This document shows positions 51,657 through 59,550 of a DNA stretch of 64,000 bases, in pieces. Each line of letters starts with the position of its first letter. The first letter of the stretch is position 1. The translations under genes and the position numbers were made by a program. The notes under the pieces are model-generated. The model saw nothing but the letters and a program-made list of their open reading frames with translations, did not search any database and was not told the origin of the DNA. Source of the DNA: Desulfovibrio aminophilus DSM 12254 (lineage in GTDB: Bacteria; Desulfobacterota; Desulfovibrionia; Desulfovibrionales; Desulfovibrionaceae); contig NZ_AUMA01000008.1 in NCBI RefSeq assembly GCF_000422565.1, positions 1 to 64,000 of the forward strand. Direction: 5' to 3'.

Positions 51657-51763
51657 GCCGACGTCCCCCCTCGGCGTATCCGCCGCATTTTTCTCATCTA
51701 TCACGCTAGGGAAGATCATTCCGAATGTAAATGGAAAGGGGGCGAGGAACGAAAATAATAATC

Positions 51764-51807
51764 CTTTGTCTGAATCATTGACAGAGTGTTTAAGAAAAGT
51801 TAAGCGA
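51764..51807 (+). promoter_or_regulatory. Promoter and dyad before the S24 repressor gene
   Basis: TTGACA (51779-51784) with a 17-base spacer to TAAGCG (51802-51807) is a likely promoter. An imperfect dyad CTTTGTC/GACAGAG (51764-51770 and 51780-51786) covers the -35 element. The half-site ATTGACA recurs in the palindrome behind the gene at 52511-52517, so autoregulation is plausible. Confidence 0.5.
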
Positions 51808-51825
51808 ATGACAACAGGAGGCCGC

Positions 51826-52482
51826 ATGGGCCGTCGGGATGGTTTCGAGGCGTTTTTTCAGCGGTTGACCGAGGAGACGGATATCGCCTCCCAGTCCGAT
51901 CTGGCCCGGGCCCTGGGCCTGGGGCGGGCCGCCGTGTCCCTGGCCAAACGCAAGGACCAGGTTCCGGCCCGCTGGGTTCTCGATCTGGCCCAGGCCAACG
52001 GACTGAACCCGGCTTGGCTCGGGGGAGGTCGCGGAACCCCGAGGTTCGCACCGGCCGTTCCCGAGGGCGACGGCTTCGAGAGGGTGCCCAAGGTGCGGGC
52101 CCGGCTCTGCGCCGGAGGCGGTTCCTTCGAAACCGATGGGCAGGTGGAGGGCTGGTACGCCTTCCGCGCGGACTGGCTGCGGGCCCGGGGCAACCCCGTG
52201 AGCATGGTGCTCATGTCCGTGGTGGGCAACAGCATGGAGCCTGAAATCCGCGAGGGCGACACCGTGCTCGTGGACCAGTCCCGTTCCGACATCCTGGCCG
52301 GAGGCATCTACGCCGTGGGCGTCGAGGACACGGTCATGGTCAAGCGCATCGAGAAGCTTCCCGGCCAGCTCGTGCTGCGCAGCGACAATCCGGACTATGA
52401 TCCCGTGCATCTGGCGGGCGATCAGCTTGACAGCGTGCGGGTCATCGGGCGGGTGCTTTGGGTTTCGCGGGAATACCGGTAG
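51826..52482 (+). CDS. S24/LexA-type repressor with N-terminal helix-turn-helix
   Basis: The 218-residue protein has an N-terminal CI-type helix-turn-helix (SQSDLARALGLGRAAVSLAKR, about 19-40) and a C-terminal S24 peptidase-like domain. The catalytic Ser is in VVGNSMEPEIREGD and the Lys in VMVKRIEKL, and both are present, so self-cleavage is possible. The expected Ala-Gly cleavage site may be in RLCAGGG near residue 99. Such proteins repress prophage or stress genes. AGGAGG precedes the start. No phage structural genes are nearby; palindromes stand before and after the gene. Confidence 0.88.
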   Translation: MGRRDGFEAFFQRLTEETDIASQSDLARALGLGRAAVSLAKRKDQVPARWVLDLAQANGLNPAWLGGGRGTPRFAPAVPEGDGFERVPKVRARLCAGGGSFETDGQVEGWYAFRADWLRARGNPVSMVLMSVVGNSMEPEIREGDTVLVDQSRSDILAGGIYAVGVEDTVMVKRIEKLPGQLVLRSDNPDYDPVHLAGDQLDSVRVIGRVLWVSREYR

Positions 52483-52498
52483 TTTTTTTTGTCGCCGA

Positions 52499-52540
52499 TG
52501 TCAATTTTATATTGACAAAAACCAGGCATGGGTTTAGTTA
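52499..52540 (+). promoter_or_regulatory. Palindromic operator overlapping a promoter before the small zinc-ribbon gene
   Basis: TGTCAAT-TTTAT-ATTGACA (52499-52517) is a perfect 7-bp inverted repeat. Its right arm contains TTGACA (52512-52517), a perfect -35, with a 17-base spacer to TAGTTA (52535-52540). The site is 17 bases after the repressor stop and 104 before the start of the small gene. Confidence 0.6.
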
Positions 52541-52620
52541 TGAACAACATTTCCATTGATGGTGATTGCACGGGGTATCGCGGTTTCGCCTTTCAGAACT
52601 TCGAGGCAAGGAGAACGTCC

Positions 52621-52788
52621 ATGCAAAAGAGATTCTGTTCCTGCGGCGCGCCGGTTCTGGTGGAGTACAAGCTCAACAGCGCCCGTCCCTGGGAAACCCG
52701 TTTCTGGGGGCAAGGAGCCGTGGAGCGTCGCAGTCTGGCCGTCTGCCCTTGCTGCGGCCGCAGACTGGACATCCACTCCCTGCGATAA
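52621..52788 (+). CDS. Small zinc-ribbon protein
   Basis: The 55-residue protein has two cysteine pairs, CSCGAP near the start and CPCCGRRLD near the end, as in a rubredoxin-like zinc ribbon, with a basic and aromatic middle (YKLNSARPWETRFWG). The function is unknown. The ATG at 52621 has AAGGAG ten bases upstream; the frame extends upstream to 52528 without a site. It follows the repressor gene and the palindromic promoter, so it may be its direct target. Confidence 0.65.
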   Translation: MQKRFCSCGAPVLVEYKLNSARPWETRFWGQGAVERRSLAVCPCCGRRLDIHSLR

Positions 52789-53280
52789 TTTTTTTCGGCG
52801 AAAGTCTTTTTTTCCGCTCCCTCTCCCTCTCGCAAGGTCCGGGCCGTTTCTCCGTCGCGGCGGCCCGGACCTGTACTCCTGACGCGGTGCGCCAGGTGAG
52901 TCATTTTTCTGAACGCTGGAGCGATTTGGACTGCGCCCCGCGACTCTCGACCAGCGCCGATTTCCCCGCTCTGCCGACCGCAAACCGTTGACACAGGTGA
53001 AGAAGCCGTAACGCCGTTATAATCTGAGCGATTCGGCCTTTTCTTCTCCTGTGAAATTGGCTATGCACTAAAAAATGTCTAAAGATTGTCCGGACCCCTT
53101 GTGGCGGCGAGGCGCGCGGGGCGGAAACGACAACGATGACGAAATATGACAATCCAGGTGAAAGCCATTATAATGACTGGGAAAAACAGTCGCTTGGACG
53201 GGTGGAAGCGGTTCAGGTCTTCCGGAGGGATGGGCCACGGTGACGCCTGAAGCGGCGGCCGGAACGCGGAAGGACATCGG
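52789..53280. other. Non-coding stretch before the pilus operon
   Basis: About 490 bases have no convincing gene. They hold a perfect 12-bp hairpin AGGTCCGGGCCG/CGGCCCGGACCT (52835-52846 with 52861-52872) without a U-tract, a TATAAT at 53018-53023 without a well-spaced -35, and the pilus promoter at 53146-53174. The two TATAAT sites are both preceded by AGGTGAA about 15-20 bases upstream. Confidence 0.6.
53146..53174 (+). promoter_or_regulatory. Sigma-70-type promoter of the pilus biogenesis operon
   Basis: ATGACA (53146-53151), exactly 17 bases, and a perfect TATAAT (53169-53174) stand 106 bases before the GTG start of the PilM-PilN gene. Confidence 0.65.
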
Positions 53281-55134
53281 GTGAAGAAGCGGGACAGACT
53301 CGACTCCACGGAAGCCTTGTTGCAGGTCATCCGGGAAGGCGCTTCTCCCCAAGGCGCGCCCGGCCCCGTGTCTTCGGCGGCCGAATCCGCCGCTCCGCTC
53401 CGCAAGGTGCGCTTCCGCCGACCCCGGTTTTCCCTCGGCTTCGGCGGCCTGCGGCGCGGGGCCGCGCTGGGTGTGGATCTGCGCGAGGACAGCCTGTGCA
53501 TGGTCAAGATGTCGCGCGGGGATTCCCCGCGTGTGCTGGACGCCGCGCGCATGCCTTATCCGGACGGCCTGACCCCCGATTCTCCCGATTTTTCCGCCTT
53601 CCTTGGCGATTGTCTGCGGCGCATGAACGGTGGTCTGGGGCAGGCCGAAATCTGGACCCTCATCCGTTCCAGCGACTTCGACCTGGTCCCGGTGCTCATC
53701 CCCAAGGTGTCTCCCCGGCGGGTGGAGGAGAGCGCCTACTGGAAGCTCCAGAAGGAGCGCAAGTTTTCCGACGAAGAGTCGATGCTTGATCTGCGGTCCC
53801 AAGGCCCGGTGAGCGACAAGGGCGTGGACAAGATCGAGGTTTTGGCCTGCCTGGCCAGGCGGGAGGACGTGGAGGCCGTCGCGCGGCTCTTCTCCCGCGC
53901 CGGGGTGCAGCTGGCCGGAGTGACCACCATCCCCGGCGTCCAACTCAACGCCCTGCGCCGCGCCGGGACCGACCCTGGGGGCATCGCCGCGATCCTGCAC
54001 ATGGACGCGGGATTCTCCTGCATCACCATCTGCGAGGGCCGCAAGGTGCTCTTCTGCCGGACCATCAAATCCGGAGCCAACAGCATGGCCGAGGCGCTGT
54101 TGGAGTCCATGCCGGACGCCTTGCGTGTCCAGTCCCTGGACCTTGCCGCGTCCCGCAGGCTGTTGTCGGCCAAGTTGCTCTGCCAGGAGTCCGCCGCCGG
54201 CGGGGAGTGCCTGGACCCCGAGGCGGTCTTTCAGATCGTGGAGCCGGCGATGGGACGCCTGGCGCGCCAAGTGGAGCGCACCCTGGACTACTTCTTCGCC
54301 AACTTCGGCCAGCGCGTGGAACGGATCGTGTTTTCCGGGGAGCTCTTCGCCTGCGCCCAGGTGCGCAATTTCATGGCCGGTCAGTTGGGACTGCGCGAGG
54401 AGACCTTCGATCCGCTGCTCCACCGAGGCGACTTGGCTCGTTGGGCCCTGGCCGAGGAGTCCGATCGACTGGACATGGCTCTCGCGGGCGCCTTGGCTTT
54501 TTCCGACGGAGCGTTCACGCTCAATCTGCACGAGAACTACCGCCGCCGGGCCGCGGCGCGCCGCCGGGCGCGGCTCAACGACTTGGTCGCCGCGGCCGCG
54601 GCTCTGCTCATCGTCGTGGCTGGCGGACTGTACTTCCTCGGCCAGACCCAGGTGCGCGGCCGCGAGGCTGAACTGCGGAGGATGGAACAGACACTGGCGC
54701 GTTTTCAGCCGCCGTTGGAGGCGCCTGCCCTGCTCAAGCTGGCTGCGGATGTCGGGGTTCTGCGGCGTGATCTCAAGGACGCCGGGGAGCGCCTGGAAAC
54801 CCTGGCCGTGCTGGCCGAGCTGTCCAACATCCTGCCGCCGAACGTGAAGGTTCTCAACCTGACCCTGGATTTCGGCAAGGCGTCCGCGCCGCAGCCGCAG
54901 GGAAGACAGCCCGCCCAGGGGGCGGCGGTCAAGAACGGCCCCACGCGGCTCATGGTCGTGGACGCCATGATTCTGGGCGATCCCGGCGAGTTCGACACCA
55001 CGCTGTCGCGTTTTCTCATCGAACTGGACGCCTCGCCCCTGTTCGGGGCCCCGGTGATCCATTCCAACGCGGTTCAGGATTTCGTGCCCGAGGGCAAGGT
55101 CATGCATGTGGTCCTGCACATCGGGCTGGCTTAG
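53281..55134 (+). CDS. PilM-PilN fusion protein (type IV pilus inner-membrane platform)
   Basis: The 617-residue protein joins two parts that are usually separate. Residues about 60-420 resemble the actin-like PilM/MshI/GspL-cytoplasmic domain (GVDLREDSLCMVKMSRG, VSPRRVEESAYWKLQKE, HMDAGFSCITICEGRKVLF, RIVFSGELF). A transmembrane helix at about 433-455 leads into a PilN-like periplasmic coiled-coil and ferredoxin-fold region (LSNILPPNVKVLNLTLDF, FDTTLSRFLIELDASPLF). It should link the cytoplasmic ATPase complex to the periplasmic PilO-PilP-secretin ring. It starts with GTG after GGAAGGAC and is the first gene of the operon. Confidence 0.85.
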   Translation: MKKRDRLDSTEALLQVIREGASPQGAPGPVSSAAESAAPLRKVRFRRPRFSLGFGGLRRGAALGVDLREDSLCMVKMSRGDSPRVLDAARMPYPDGLTPDSPDFSAFLGDCLRRMNGGLGQAEIWTLIRSSDFDLVPVLIPKVSPRRVEESAYWKLQKERKFSDEESMLDLRSQGPVSDKGVDKIEVLACLARREDVEAVARLFSRAGVQLAGVTTIPGVQLNALRRAGTDPGGIAAILHMDAGFSCITICEGRKVLFCRTIKSGANSMAEALLESMPDALRVQSLDLAASRRLLSAKLLCQESAAGGECLDPEAVFQIVEPAMGRLARQVERTLDYFFANFGQRVERIVFSGELFACAQVRNFMAGQLGLREETFDPLLHRGDLARWALAEESDRLDMALAGALAFSDGAFTLNLHENYRRRAAARRRARLNDLVAAAAALLIVVAGGLYFLGQTQVRGREAELRRMEQTLARFQPPLEAPALLKLAADVGVLRRDLKDAGERLETLAVLAELSNILPPNVKVLNLTLDFGKASAPQPQGRQPAQGAAVKNGPTRLMVVDAMILGDPGEFDTTLSRFLIELDASPLFGAPVIHSNAVQDFVPEGKVMHVVLHIGLA

Positions 55135-55143
55135 GGGGCGGCG

Positions 55144-55677
55144 GTGGAATGGAAGCTCAAACCCGAGGACACCCGGCTCCTGCTCAAGTCGCTGTTAGCC
55201 CTGGCGATCATCGGGATAGTGGCCGCCGTGCTGGTGATTCCCTCGCGTGCGCGGCTCGCGGATCTGGACACGGCCATCGCCGGGGTCCAGGAGAAGATCG
55301 CCCGCCAGGAAGCTTTCGCGCCGATGTTCGCCGAGTTGCGGCGGGCGGCCGAGCGGGAGGCGGGCCTGAGCTTCGGTTTCCCGGCCCATGCTCCGCTGGA
55401 CCGGCAGAAACTTCAGGATTTGCCGGGGTTGGTGCAGGGCAAGGCGCAGGCCGCCGGCCTGAGCGTCCTGGAAATGACCCTGGACGTGAACTCGGTGCTG
55501 TTGGATCGTTCGCGGGTCATGCTTCAGGGGGTTTTTTCCGGTCAGCTCGCGCAGTTCCGGCTGTTCTACCTGGAGTTGCAAAGTCTGCCGAGCCTCAACC
55601 GGGTGGAGCGTGTGGAGGTTCGGGCAGTGCCCGAGGGGCTGGAATTTTTCGTTCAGATGCGTTTCGCCCTGACGTGA
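55144..55677 (+). CDS. PilO/MshJ-like pilus assembly protein
   Basis: The 177-residue protein has one N-terminal transmembrane helix (LLLKSLLALAIIGIVAAVLVIPS), a coiled-coil (about 35-70) and a C-terminal ferredoxin-like fold (VMLQGVFSGQLAQFRLFYLELQSLPSLNRVERVEVRA). This is the PilO/GspM pattern. It forms dimers with PilN-type proteins in the periplasm. It starts with GTG nine bases after the previous gene. Confidence 0.75.
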   Translation: MEWKLKPEDTRLLLKSLLALAIIGIVAAVLVIPSRARLADLDTAIAGVQEKIARQEAFAPMFAELRRAAEREAGLSFGFPAHAPLDRQKLQDLPGLVQGKAQAAGLSVLEMTLDVNSVLLDRSRVMLQGVFSGQLAQFRLFYLELQSLPSLNRVERVEVRAVPEGLEFFVQMRFALT

Positions 55678-55693
55678 GCAAAGGTGCTGGTGC

Positions 55694-56227
55694 GTGTTGC
55701 AGAAAAGGCAGGCCATACTGGTGGGGCTCATGCTCCTGACCCTGGGGTACGCGGCGTTCGATCTGCTTTCCGGCAAGCCCGGAAAGCAGGCGGCCGGTCG
55801 CCCGAGCGTCGAGGAGGCCCGTCAGGAGGCGGCCAGGACCGTGCAGGCTGCCCGGCAGATGTTGGAAAAGACGCCCATGACCGAGGTGGACCAGCACCGT
55901 GTGGACCTGTTGCGCCGGGAGCCCCCGCTCTCGCCGTTCTACGCCTCGGAGGGGGAGTTCTTTTTTCCCGGCTCGTCGGGGGTGGCCGAGGGTGACGGCT
56001 TGAGCTACAAGGGGTTCGTGCGCGCGGGGGACCGTCTGCTGGCCGTGATCAGCGGCGTCGAATATGCCGTGGGCGAGGAGATCGAGGGCACGGGCTTCGT
56101 GGTTTCGAGCATCCAGCCGAGCTACGTCGAGCTGGTGCGCAAGGACGGCGGCGGCCGCGTTGGCGCACGCAAGCTGCCGTTGGTGGAGGATCCCGTCAAA
56201 ACCGTGGATGTGAAGGTGGGCAGGTAG
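55694..56227 (+). CDS. PilP/MshK-like pilus assembly protein
   Basis: The 177-residue protein has an N-terminal membrane helix (AILVGLMLLTLGYAAFDLL), a long helical linker and a C-terminal small beta domain (FVRAGDRLLAVISGVEYAVGEEIEGTGFVVSSIQPSYVELVRKDG) of the PilP/GspC homology type. These proteins connect the inner-membrane platform to the secretin. There is no lipobox, unlike classical PilP. It starts with GTG and lies between the PilO-like and secretin genes, which supports the call. Confidence 0.72.
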   Translation: MLQKRQAILVGLMLLTLGYAAFDLLSGKPGKQAAGRPSVEEARQEAARTVQAARQMLEKTPMTEVDQHRVDLLRREPPLSPFYASEGEFFFPGSSGVAEGDGLSYKGFVRAGDRLLAVISGVEYAVGEEIEGTGFVVSSIQPSYVELVRKDGGGRVGARKLPLVEDPVKTVDVKVGR

Positions 56228-56232
56228 AGGGC

Positions 56233-57924
56233 ATGGGATTCTTCATCCGACACCGCGTACTTCGAGCCGCCGCGCTGCTCCTGTGCCTGCTTCCCCTGGC
56301 CTGCGCCGAGAAGAAGGCGCCTGAAACCGACCCGGGCATGGACAAGTACAAGGTCATGGCCGAGCAGTCCCAGGGGCATTCCGTGCCCAAGTCCGCCGGG
56401 GTGGACCCGGAACGCCGGGAGGTGGTCCACCAGCAGAAGATCGTGGCCCGGCCCACCGAGGAGACAGAGCGCCCCCTGCCGACGGTCAAGGTTTCCCTGC
56501 GCATGCACAACGCCGATGTGGTGGCCCTGCTCCAAGCCCTGGCCCGGGCCGCGCGTCAGAGCATCGTGGTCAGCCCCAAGGTCGAGGGCGCGGTCAGCGT
56601 GAACATCCAGGACATGCCCTGGGATCAAGTCTTCCGGGGCGTGCTGCGCTCCAACAAGTTGGCCTTCGCCTGGGAGGGCGACATCATCCGGGTCATGACC
56701 CTGGAGGACATGGAGTCCGACCTCCAGTTCGACGTGCTGCGCAAGAAGCGCCTCACCGAGCGCCTGTCCATGGAGAAGACCTCGCCCCTGACCACCAGCG
56801 TGATCAAGGTCAAGTTCGCGGATGTGAAGAATCTCAAGGACAGCCTGGAGAAATTTCTGACCAAGGATCCGGAGGGCAAGGTGCTCGGCTCCATCGACGT
56901 GGACGCCAACACCAACTCGGTCATCGTCCAGACCATCGCCACGGACCAGGACAAGTTCCTCCGGCTGGTGGAGAACCTGGACCGGCCGCGTTCCCAGATC
57001 AAGCTGCGGGCCTACATCGTGGAGACCACCCAGGACACCGCCCGGGCCCTGGGCGTGCAGTGGGGCGGTTCCTTCGCCGGCGACGTGCGCTCCGGCAACA
57101 AGGCCTGGGTCGTCCCGGGCGGCTCGAACACCTCGGCCACGGACCCCCAGAAGGGCGGGGCCAAGTACAATCTGGGCACGGGCATGTCCGGCCTGGGCTA
57201 CGGCCTGGATTTCACGCCGAGCAACTACCCGAAGCAGGGCGGCACCGGCGCCACGGCCCTGGGACTCATGTTCGGCAAGATCGGCGGCAACATCCTGGAA
57301 CTCCAGCTCAAGGCTCTGCAGGACGAGGGCAAGCTGAACATCATCTCCAGCCCCTCCATCACCACCCTGGACAACCAGAAGGCCTACACCGAGAGCGGGG
57401 AGCGGGTGCCGTACCAGACCATCGAGGGCACGGGCGCGGACCAGACCACCTCCGTGGAGTTCCAGGACGTGGTCCTGCGCCTGGAGATCACCCCGCACAT
57501 CATCGACGCGGACTTCCTCAAACTGGCCGTGCTCATCAAGAAGGACGAGGTGGACACGTCCCGGGAGGTGGACGGCAACCCGTTCATCATCAAGAAACAG
57601 ACCGAGACCACGCTCATCGCCCGCGACGGCGAGACCGTGGTCATCTCCGGCCTGAGCAAGCAGCGCACGTCCAAGGCCAGCGCGGGCGTTCCGGGACTCA
57701 AGAACGCGCCCGGCGTGGGCTGGCTCTTCGGCAGCAAGGAGAGCACCGAGACCCTCGACGAGTACCTCATCTTCATCACCCCCGAGGTGCTGGCCGAGTG
57801 GCGGCCGGGAGAGATCCAGAAGACGTTGTCGGAAATCGAGCGGGAGCTTGAGGACAAGCGCCGCCGCGAGGCCGCCGAGATCGAGGCCGCTTCCGGCGCG
57901 CGCCCGACGGAGGCCCGTCAGTGA
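56233..57924 (+). CDS. Secretin (PilQ/MshL-type) outer-membrane lipoprotein
   Basis: The 563-residue protein has a lipoprotein signal (LLLCLLPLACAEKK, Cys near residue 24), a secretin N0-type domain (VSLRMHNADVVALLQALARA, SVNIQDMPWDQVFRGVL), an N1-type domain (VIKVKFADVKNLKDSLEKFL, NTNSVIVQTIATDQDK) and the secretin core (RAYIVETTQDTARALGVQWG, LNIISSPSITTLDNQKA, RLEITPHIID, ETVVISGLSKQ, VPGLKNAPGVGWLFGSK, YLIFITPEVL). It forms the outer-membrane gate for the pilus. Its length and lipidation are closer to MshL than to PilQ with AMIN domains. Its stop overlaps the ATPase start. Confidence 0.93.
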   Translation: MGFFIRHRVLRAAALLLCLLPLACAEKKAPETDPGMDKYKVMAEQSQGHSVPKSAGVDPERREVVHQQKIVARPTEETERPLPTVKVSLRMHNADVVALLQALARAARQSIVVSPKVEGAVSVNIQDMPWDQVFRGVLRSNKLAFAWEGDIIRVMTLEDMESDLQFDVLRKKRLTERLSMEKTSPLTTSVIKVKFADVKNLKDSLEKFLTKDPEGKVLGSIDVDANTNSVIVQTIATDQDKFLRLVENLDRPRSQIKLRAYIVETTQDTARALGVQWGGSFAGDVRSGNKAWVVPGGSNTSATDPQKGGAKYNLGTGMSGLGYGLDFTPSNYPKQGGTGATALGLMFGKIGGNILELQLKALQDEGKLNIISSPSITTLDNQKAYTESGERVPYQTIEGTGADQTTSVEFQDVVLRLEITPHIIDADFLKLAVLIKKDEVDTSREVDGNPFIIKKQTETTLIARDGETVVISGLSKQRTSKASAGVPGLKNAPGVGWLFGSKESTETLDEYLIFITPEVLAEWRPGEIQKTLSEIERELEDKRRREAAEIEAASGARPTEARQ

Positions 57925-59537
57925 ACTATTACGCGCCCCTTGGGCTGGCCCGAGAGCCTTTCTCCAACTCGCCGGACCCCAATTTCCTTTACGACTCGGT
58001 CCAGCACGCCTCCTGCCTCCAGCAGCTGGAGATTTCGGTGCGCCTGCGGCGTGGGCTGTGCGTGGTCACCGGCGAGATCGGCACGGGCAAGACCACGCTC
58101 TGCCGCCGCTTCGTCCGGCACTTGTCCCAGAGCCCGGAGATCGCCGTGCATCTCCTGCTTGACCCGCTTTTCCCCTCGGGCGAGGCCTTCCTGCGCGTGC
58201 TCTTCGGCTTCTTCACCGGCCGCGAGGCCGCGCCCGGCGTGGATGTCTGGCGGCTCAAGGAGGGCATCAAGAAGGCCCTCTTCCGCCTGGGCGTGCGTGA
58301 AGGCCGCCTGCCGGTGCTGATCATCGACGAAGGGCAGAAGCTCACGCCCGAATGCCTGGAGCTGCTGCGCGAACTGTTGAACTACGAGACCAACGCCCAG
58401 AAACTTCTGCAGATCGTGGTCTTCGCCCAGCGCGAGATCGAGCCTGTGCTGGAGGAGATGCGGAACCTTCTGGACCGGGTCAACTGCTACCACCGCCTGC
58501 GGCCCCTGGATTTCGCCGAGACGCGGGCCATGATCCGCTTCCGGCTGACCGAGGCCGCCGCGGACAAGAGCGCCCCGCCGGACCTTTTCTCCGGCCTGGC
58601 CTGCTGGGCCGTGCATCGGGCCAGCGGCGGCTACCCGCGGCGCATCGTGCGGCTCTGCCACAAGGTCGTTCTGGAGCTGCTCATCCGCCGCAAGGGCCGC
58701 GCGGGCTGGCGGCTGGTGCGCGCCTGCGTGGGGCAGGAGCGGCGCCAGGTGCGCCGGGCATTCAGTCACGCGGTCATCGCTCTGTCCGTCCTGTTCATGG
58801 CCTGCGCCGGGGTCTGGGCTCTGTACCGCTTCGATCTGGGCGGCGTGCGCCAGAACCGGACCATCGCCGGGCTCACCGAGGCCGCCGCGCGCATCCTGCC
58901 CGTCGAGCCCGCCAGGGAAGTGCGCCGTCCCGTGGCCGAGCCCGTGACCGAGACTCCGGCCGCGCCCGTGGTCGTCCCCGCTCCGGCGGAGCAGGAGGCT
59001 CCGGCGGCGTCCGCTCCCTCCAGGGAGGAACCCGCCGTGCTCGGTACGCTGCGCCTGGAGCAGGGCGAGCTTCCGAGAGAAGTGGTCCGCGACGTTTACG
59101 GCGCGGCGAGTGACGAACTTTTGGCCCTCGTGCTGGCCGCCAACCCCAGCCTGAAGTCGCCCGACGAATCCCGGCCCGGACTGGAAATCCGCCTGCCCGA
59201 GCCCCCGGAGAATCGCGACCCGGCCTTCAAGCGGCTCATCTGGGTGCAGCTGGCCCGCGCCGGAAGCCTGGACAAGGCCTACGCCGAACTGCGGAGGCTG
59301 GGACGCCTTTCCACTCCCCTGCGGCTGTTGGTCTGGCGCGGCCGGGGGCAGGGCGCCGAGTTTTCCGTGGTCGCGGAGACCCCGTTCTTGAGCGAATCCC
59401 CGGCGCTGGCCCTCATCGGCTCACTGCCTGCCGGCCTGAAGGACGAGGCCCGCATGCTCCAGTTCGCCCGCAAGGATGGGCGATTCCTGGGCCGCCTGGA
59501 CGCGACCACCCTGCGCCTGGTTAAGAACGGCGGATAG
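57921..59537 (+). CDS. ExeA/MshM-like AAA ATPase with periplasmic LysM-like tail
   Basis: The 538-residue protein starts with YYAPLGLAREPFSNSPDPNF, the mark of ExeA/GspA-type ATPases. Walker A is GEIGTGKTTL (near residue 51) and Walker B LPVLIIDEGQKL (near 133). A transmembrane helix (about 275-297) leads to a Pro/Ala-rich spacer and a LysM-like segment (LRLEQGELPREVVRDVYG...LAANPSLKSPDESRPGLEIRLP), then a C-terminal SPOR-like domain. ExeA-type proteins bind peptidoglycan to help place the secretin. Here the usual peptidoglycan domain seems replaced by LysM/SPOR-like ones; these two are by-eye calls. It overlaps the secretin gene by four bases. Confidence 0.85.
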   Translation: MNYYAPLGLAREPFSNSPDPNFLYDSVQHASCLQQLEISVRLRRGLCVVTGEIGTGKTTLCRRFVRHLSQSPEIAVHLLLDPLFPSGEAFLRVLFGFFTGREAAPGVDVWRLKEGIKKALFRLGVREGRLPVLIIDEGQKLTPECLELLRELLNYETNAQKLLQIVVFAQREIEPVLEEMRNLLDRVNCYHRLRPLDFAETRAMIRFRLTEAAADKSAPPDLFSGLACWAVHRASGGYPRRIVRLCHKVVLELLIRRKGRAGWRLVRACVGQERRQVRRAFSHAVIALSVLFMACAGVWALYRFDLGGVRQNRTIAGLTEAAARILPVEPAREVRRPVAEPVTETPAAPVVVPAPAEQEAPAASAPSREEPAVLGTLRLEQGELPREVVRDVYGAASDELLALVLAANPSLKSPDESRPGLEIRLPEPPENRDPAFKRLIWVQLARAGSLDKAYAELRRLGRLSTPLRLLVWRGRGQGAEFSVVAETPFLSESPALALIGSLPAGLKDEARMLQFARKDGRFLGRLDATTLRLVKNGG

Positions 59538-59550
59538 GCGGAAGGACATC

